Shown piece by piece: positions 18,798-22,330 of a stretch of DNA of 22,330 bases. How positions within the stretch are numbered: position 1 is the stretch's first letter; each line of letters begins with the position of its first letter. This stretch comes from Chara braunii. Its lineage: Eukaryota; Streptophyta; Charophyceae; Charales; Characeae. Location of the stretch: assembly GCA_003427395.1 (NCBI GenBank), contig BFEA01000618.1, positions 834,591 through 856,920 of the forward strand, in the 5' to 3' direction. Made by a program: the position numbers and the translations under genes. The notes beneath the pieces were generated by a model. The model was not told the DNA's origin and did no database searches. It saw only the letters and a program-made list of their open reading frames with translations.

Positions 18798-18932
18798 CAC
18801 TTCTTAGAACTCCCTTTTTTTAATGAACCATTTCTCAATTTATGTGCGTCATCCTTGCGCAGGGACCGTGCTAATCTTCTCTGTATTGTTCCAATTTAAC
18901 AGATGTCCTGAAGGACACTTCTGAGAACTCCC
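18798..18932 (-). pseudogene. U6 snRNA retropseudogene with target-site duplication
   Basis: On the minus strand the body (18822-18916) starts with the 5' hairpin GTCCTTCAGGAC. It then has AATTGGAACAATACAGAGA (ACAGAGA box), AGATTAGCA (AGC triad), CCCTGCGCAAGGATGAC and GAGAAATGGTTCATT, an almost full-length U6. Against the plant consensus it lacks one A in the TTAAAATTGG part and two bases in GATGACACGCAC. The sense 3' end is A7 rather than the T-run of a real pol III gene. The insert is flanked by CACTTCTTAGAACTCCC (18798-18814) and CACTTCTGAGAACTCCC (18916-18932), 16 of 17 identical. A tail and duplication together show LINE-mediated insertion of a reverse-transcribed U6 RNA. No upstream element plus TATA of a plant U6 promoter was noticed. 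Confidence 0.92.
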
Positions 18933-19551
18933 ATTTGCAAAGGGTTTTTAGTAACTTTTACTAACTTTGAGTTTATTGTCTATTATTTGTTGACAAGTTT
19001 GGAATTTTCAGTCCGTGGGTCTCCTGCTTGATTTTATCGAGTGTCATTTGCCCTTAGTTAACTGACTGGATTTTCCTTGCTGGTGGACTTGGCAACGCAT
19101 CCATGATGGATTGGAGAATTTGGAGGGTGTTTGCTGCTCAAATGTTTTAGGCTCTTAGCCTTTGGGCCTTTTGGCACCATGTCCTCTGTTGGATAGCCTT
19201 ATGAGCCTGGAAAAAACTTTCTGAGTTCTGTGGCAGTTCACACTCGGGTGGTCATTCTACCGGTAAGCATGCCTGCAATGTCTTTCTTACGGAAAGTCGT
19301 TCGACCCCTCTTTGGTTCTAGTCCGCAACGTTGATTTGATAGAGAATGAAATGCATTGCTGTTGTACTTAGTTTTCTGTGTTTTCAACAAGGTTATACAC
19401 TGAGCTTTGCCCTTCACTCGCCATTTTGTGTTTTTTCCGATTTCGTGCTTTGCGTAATGCTTTAGTGGCCCCGTAGAAGAGGGCAATTCACAGATAGCAT
19501 CAACAATTATTTCAATGACTTGGCTTGTCTTGCTGTGCTGTTCCCCCCTAG
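18933..19551 (+). other. Probable intron (3' part) of the sterol reductase gene
   Basis: AT-richer sequence with stops in all frames and no recognisable exon or transposon. It ends with a polypyrimidine tract and CCCCCCTAG|G (AG at 19550-19551), a strong 3' splice site. A GTAAGC near 19260 looks like a donor, but nothing before it encodes a hydrophobic N terminus. If this is intron, the U6 copy and possibly LINE-3 and gypsy-2 lie inside it; that depends on where exon 1 is. Confidence 0.55.
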
Positions 19552-20986
19552 GTATATTGGGAACTTCTGCAGTGCACCGCAAGAGCACAGGGAAAGAGTG
19601 AAGAAGATCCAGGCACGTGTCCGAGAATGGATCGACCTGGGAAAGCAGACGAAGATGTGCACGGCTCGGCCTGGCTGGATGACTGTGTCTCCACGCCATG
19701 CGCAGTACAAGAAGGTGATGTTCACAGTGGAGGTGGATCTTACAGACATCTTGGAATTGGATGAAGACAACAAAATACTCCGCGTGGAGCCATCTGTGAA
19801 TATCCTGCAGATATTGGATTACCTTCTCCCCCGTGGATATACTCTTCCCGTGCTTCCGGAGCTGGATGAGCTCACTGTAGGTGGTTTGGTCAACGGTTAC
19901 GGAATCGAATCATCATCGCACAAGTATGGGTTATTTAATGACATATGTTCTGGGTTTGAATTGGTGTTACCAAATGCACAGCTGGTCAACTTGGGACCGG
20001 AAGACCCGATTTTCCATACCGTTCCATGGTCGTTTGGAACAGTTGGGTTTCTAACAGCCATAGATTTGCAAGTCATACCCGCACAGCCGTATGTGCGTTT
20101 GAAGTACATCCCCGTCTATTCAATGAGGGAGTGTGCCGAACTATGGACACACGAACAGACAAAGCAGGTGCCGGTCGAGTTTATCGAGGGAATGATGTAT
20201 GGGCCAAACGAAGGAGTGGTTATGCTAGGGGATTTTGCAGAGGCACCGGGACCGAACGAGCAGGTGGTGCACTTGAACACTTGGTACAAACCATATTTCT
20301 ACAAGCATGCGAAGGAATTTATTGACAGAAGACAGGAAGGCACCGAGGTTATCCCTCTGAGGCAGTATTATCAGCGCCACAACAGAAGCATCTTTTGGTC
20401 CCTCGAAGACCAAATTCCAGTCTGTCATCATTGGCTATTCCGTCTCCTACTCGGCTGGATCCTTCCCCCACGTGTCGCTTTTCTCAAGCTTATTGAATCC
20501 GACTCTGTGACAAACTTCTACGAGGAGAAGTACGTGATGCAGGATTTCCTGGTCCCGCTCAACTGTATGCTAGAGACTATGGAAATTTGTGAAAAGGAGA
20601 TTGCTGTGTATCCACTTTGGCTGTGTCCACATATTATGTTCAATACGGGCCGGTACCAAGGAAAGATCCGGGCGCCACAAGGGACAGAGAAGGAAGGCGA
20701 GTACGCACACTACGTCGATGTTGCAGCGGTAGGGCCGCCGCGTGTCACACATCCGTTTGACATGACAAAGGCCATGAGGACAGTTGAAGGATACCTGCGA
20801 AAGGTTGGGGGGTATCAAGGGAATTACAGCTATACTTATCAGACGCGGGAGGAGTACCGTCAGATGTTTGATCACACTCTGTACGATGAGGTAAGGAAGA
20901 CAACAGGAGCTGCTGAGGCCTTCCCAGAGTCATATGACAAGGTTGCCAGGAAAAATCAGTGGAAGAAGCAAGCAGGAACGAGATGA
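19552..20986 (+). CDS. DHCR24: Delta(24)-sterol reductase (DHCR24/DWF1 family), large terminal exon
   Basis: FAD-dependent membrane enzyme of the endoplasmic reticulum that reduces the sterol side-chain C24 double bond (desmosterol to cholesterol in animals; the DWF1 branch makes campesterol in plants). The exon is open for 478 codons to TGA 20984-20986. It starts after the 3' splice site at 19551 in the third codon position. An in-frame stop at 19463-19465 and the lack of ATG before the homologous part show that the about 55-60 residue membrane-anchor N terminus lies in an unseen exon. The FAD-binding domain includes TLPVLPELDELTVGGLVNGY and IESSSHKYGLF (about 19840-19935). Later come VPWSFGTVGFL, IPLRQYYQRHNRSIFW, LLLGWILPPRV and AVYPLWLCPH. 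The C terminus (REEYRQMFDHTLYDEVR, EAFPESYDKV) and the segment around SAPQEHRERV follow animal DHCR24 closely. No damage is seen. Nothing nearby is functionally linked. Confidence 0.93.
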
Positions 20987-21360
20987 TGTAAAGCAGAACA
21001 CAAGGTCCAGTTAGGGATGTACAGCAGGATGTGAGGAAGTCAACAGGAGCTGTTGAGAGCATCGGTGGAAGACGCAAGCGGAGTAAGCTGATGTAAGACA
21101 TACAACAGGAGCTGTTGAGGCCAGGAAGAATCGATGGAAGAAGCAAGCGGAGCGAGTTCATGGAGGGCATACAACAGAAGCTGTTGAGGTCGGTGGAAGA
21201 GTCGGGGGTCGGTGGAAGAGTCGGTGGAAGAATCGGTCGAAGATTGGAAGGATCGGTGGAAGAAGGGTGGAAGAATCGGTGGAATCGGTGGAATCGGTGG
21301 AATCGGTGGAAGTTTCAGTGGAAGGCATACACGTGGAGCGAGCTGATGTAAGGCATAGCA
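20890..21360 (+). repeat. Degenerate tandem repeat derived from the end of the coding exon
   Basis: AACAGGAGCTGYTGAG occurs in the coding exon (20902) and again at 21042, 21104 and, with one change, 21173. GGTGGAAGAAGCAAGCGGAG-like blocks, matching the codons around the stop (20958-20980), recur near 21063, 21132 and 21316, followed by GAGCTGATGTAAGGCATA variants. CAGTTAGGGATG occurs near 21008 and 21367. Spacing is 62-70 bp or twice that. The unit therefore straddles the stop codon and the 3' UTR. Confidence 0.75.
21185..21310. repeat. Short tandem repeat (GGTGGAAGAGTC / GGTGGAATC)
   Basis: 12-bp and 9-bp variants in tandem, ending in four near-perfect GGTGGAATC units (about 21279-21309). 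It is nested within the larger repeat. Confidence 0.9.
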
Positions 21361-21654
21361 AGGTGCAGTTAGGGATGCAGGTGCAGATTAGAAACAACAA
21401 GTCCCCAGTTCAAGACATCAAAGGCACAGCACAGGAGCAGGGAACTGAAGTTGGAAGGCACTGAAGAATGACTATCAAGGCAGACAGGCAAAATAGCTTA
21501 AGAATAGGATGGAAAACAAACATGAAAGTTAAGGCAGGCAGGCAGAGTGACAAACTACTTCAGAGAGGCAAATAGGAAATAAGCAGACAGGCAGGCACAG
21601 TATGCTGGAGCAAACATGAAGGACTGGTAGATATTTATGAAAGATGGTAGTACT

Positions 21655-21840
21655 ATATCCTGAAAGTTGAAGCTCGCAATGGAAGTTGAAACTCCGAACA
21701 AAAGTTGAAATTCAGGATGACAGTTGAAACTTGAAACTCAGGGTGAAAGTGAAAACTCAGGATGAAAGCTGAAACTCAGGGTGAAAGTGAAAACTCAGGG
21801 TGAAAGTTGAAGCTCAGGGTGAAAGTGAAAACTCAGGACG
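21655..21840. repeat. 18/20-bp tandem repeat, 38-bp dimer unit
   Basis: Units such as GAAACTCAGGGTGAAAGT (18) alternate with GAAAACTCAGGATGAAAGCT (20), giving a 38-bp higher-order unit at about 21735-21840. More diverged GAAGTTGAAACTC units precede it. Confidence 0.85.
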
Positions 21841-21957
21841 GAGAGGCTTGGGTATGGAAACCTCAGAAGGCGCATCGTACAAGGCAACAAATTCGATGAG
21901 GAAATTAAAAGAATATATATAATTGTGAAAGGGTTGTGATAAAGCCGCTAGCTACCC

Positions 21958-21963
21958 AATAAA
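21958..21963 (+). promoter_or_regulatory. Possible polyadenylation signal AATAAA
   Basis: AATAAA about 970 bases after the sterol reductase stop codon. It is a plausible but unproven end signal. A TGTAA, the signal used in some green algae, lies right after the stop (20987-20991). Confidence 0.25.
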
Positions 21964-21999
21964 ATATCATTGTGTGAAGTTTGGTTGGAAGTTCGAAGC

Positions 22000-22235
22000 C
22001 AATCAGCTGTCGTAGGGTTTAGGGTTTGTCTCAAGTTGCATTTCAAGCTCAATGAATCGTCGTAGGGTTTAGGGTGTGGCTTCTTTAGTCATAATGGAGT
22101 GTCAAAATGTTTGGGGTTTGTCTAACTTTGTCAATAATTGAGTGGTAGTTCAAACTCAATGAAACTGTCATAAGGTTTTGGCCTTGTCTCAAGCTGTAGT
22201 TCAAACTTCAAACTCAATGAATTGCCTTTTTTTAA
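22000..22235. repeat. 50-58 bp tandem repeat with telomere-like TTTAGGG
   Basis: Units start with CAATGAA or similar at 22000, 22050, 22103, 22157 and 22215. The first two contain GTAGGGTTTAGGGT, which includes one plant-type TTTAGGG repeat and a telo-box-like sequence (AAACCCTA on the other strand). Identity falls along the array. The flanks (21364-21654 and 21841-21999) show only purine-rich or AT-rich sequence with short AGGCAGGCAG runs and no gene. Confidence 0.75.
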
Positions 22236-22330
22236 GTTTTGTTACGATCCTGGCCAATTTTGAAGTCCACAACCATCAGAAAGTACAATGCTGCCCAAAT
22301 GCAAAAGAAATAATTGAACTTGAGCTCAAC

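Noticed and set aside
18822-18916. Functional U6 snRNA gene
   Set aside because: No T-run terminator, an A tail and target duplication instead, and small deletions in conserved parts.
19255-19270. Splice donor ACCG|GTAAGC as end of sterol reductase exon 1
   Set aside because: Upstream frames have stops and no hydrophobic membrane-anchor segment; the candidate ATGs give under 20 codons.

Overview
This is a repeat-rich nuclear window from a eukaryote, most likely of the green-plant (streptophyte) lineage. It contains Ty3/gypsy elements with an initiator-Met-like primer site, one of them ending in a chromodomain. It also contains LINEs with a C-terminal zf-RVT zinc-binding segment, short TTTAGGG-like motifs and one intron-containing host gene. 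The large repeat load, moderate GC and single N positions (11886, 14083, 14094) would suit a draft assembly of a big charophyte-type genome such as Chara; that is inference. No prokaryotic operon, CRISPR array or intact virus is visible.

Layout. 1-1285: TC microsatellite, an unassigned stretch that may hold a retroelement LTR (minus-strand TATA box), a 46-47 bp tandem repeat, and a pyrimidine-rich minisatellite. 1476-4768 and 8969-10130 (minus): one degraded gypsy element (gypsy-1), read as gag, protease, RT, RNase H, integrase, chromodomain, split by a plus-strand LINE (LINE-1, about 4770-8563, with a 43-A tail). About 10165-11364 (plus): a second LINE remnant (LINE-2) with an ORF1-like part and the family 3' end but no ORF2. 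11400-17640 (minus): a second, better preserved gypsy element (gypsy-2) with a long putative 5' LTR, primer site, gag, protease and RT, cut off at the start of RNase H. 17641-about 18797 (plus): a third LINE fragment (LINE-3) starting exactly at the gypsy-2 LTR edge.

18798-18932 holds a U6 snRNA retropseudogene (minus strand) with a 17-bp target-site duplication and an A tail. 19552-20986 is the only host protein gene: the large terminal exon of a delta(24)-sterol reductase (DHCR24/DWF1 family), apparently intact and resembling the animal DHCR24 form more than plant DWF1. Its first exon (N-terminal membrane anchor) is not visible. The 3' flank (20987-22330) is made almost wholly of tandem repeats, some derived from the end of the coding exon.

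All three LINE pieces lie on plus and both gypsy elements on minus, giving a nested history. LINE reverse transcription plausibly also made the U6 copy. The sterol reductase is the only functional gene that can be supported; the transposon genes all carry stops, frameshifts or truncations.
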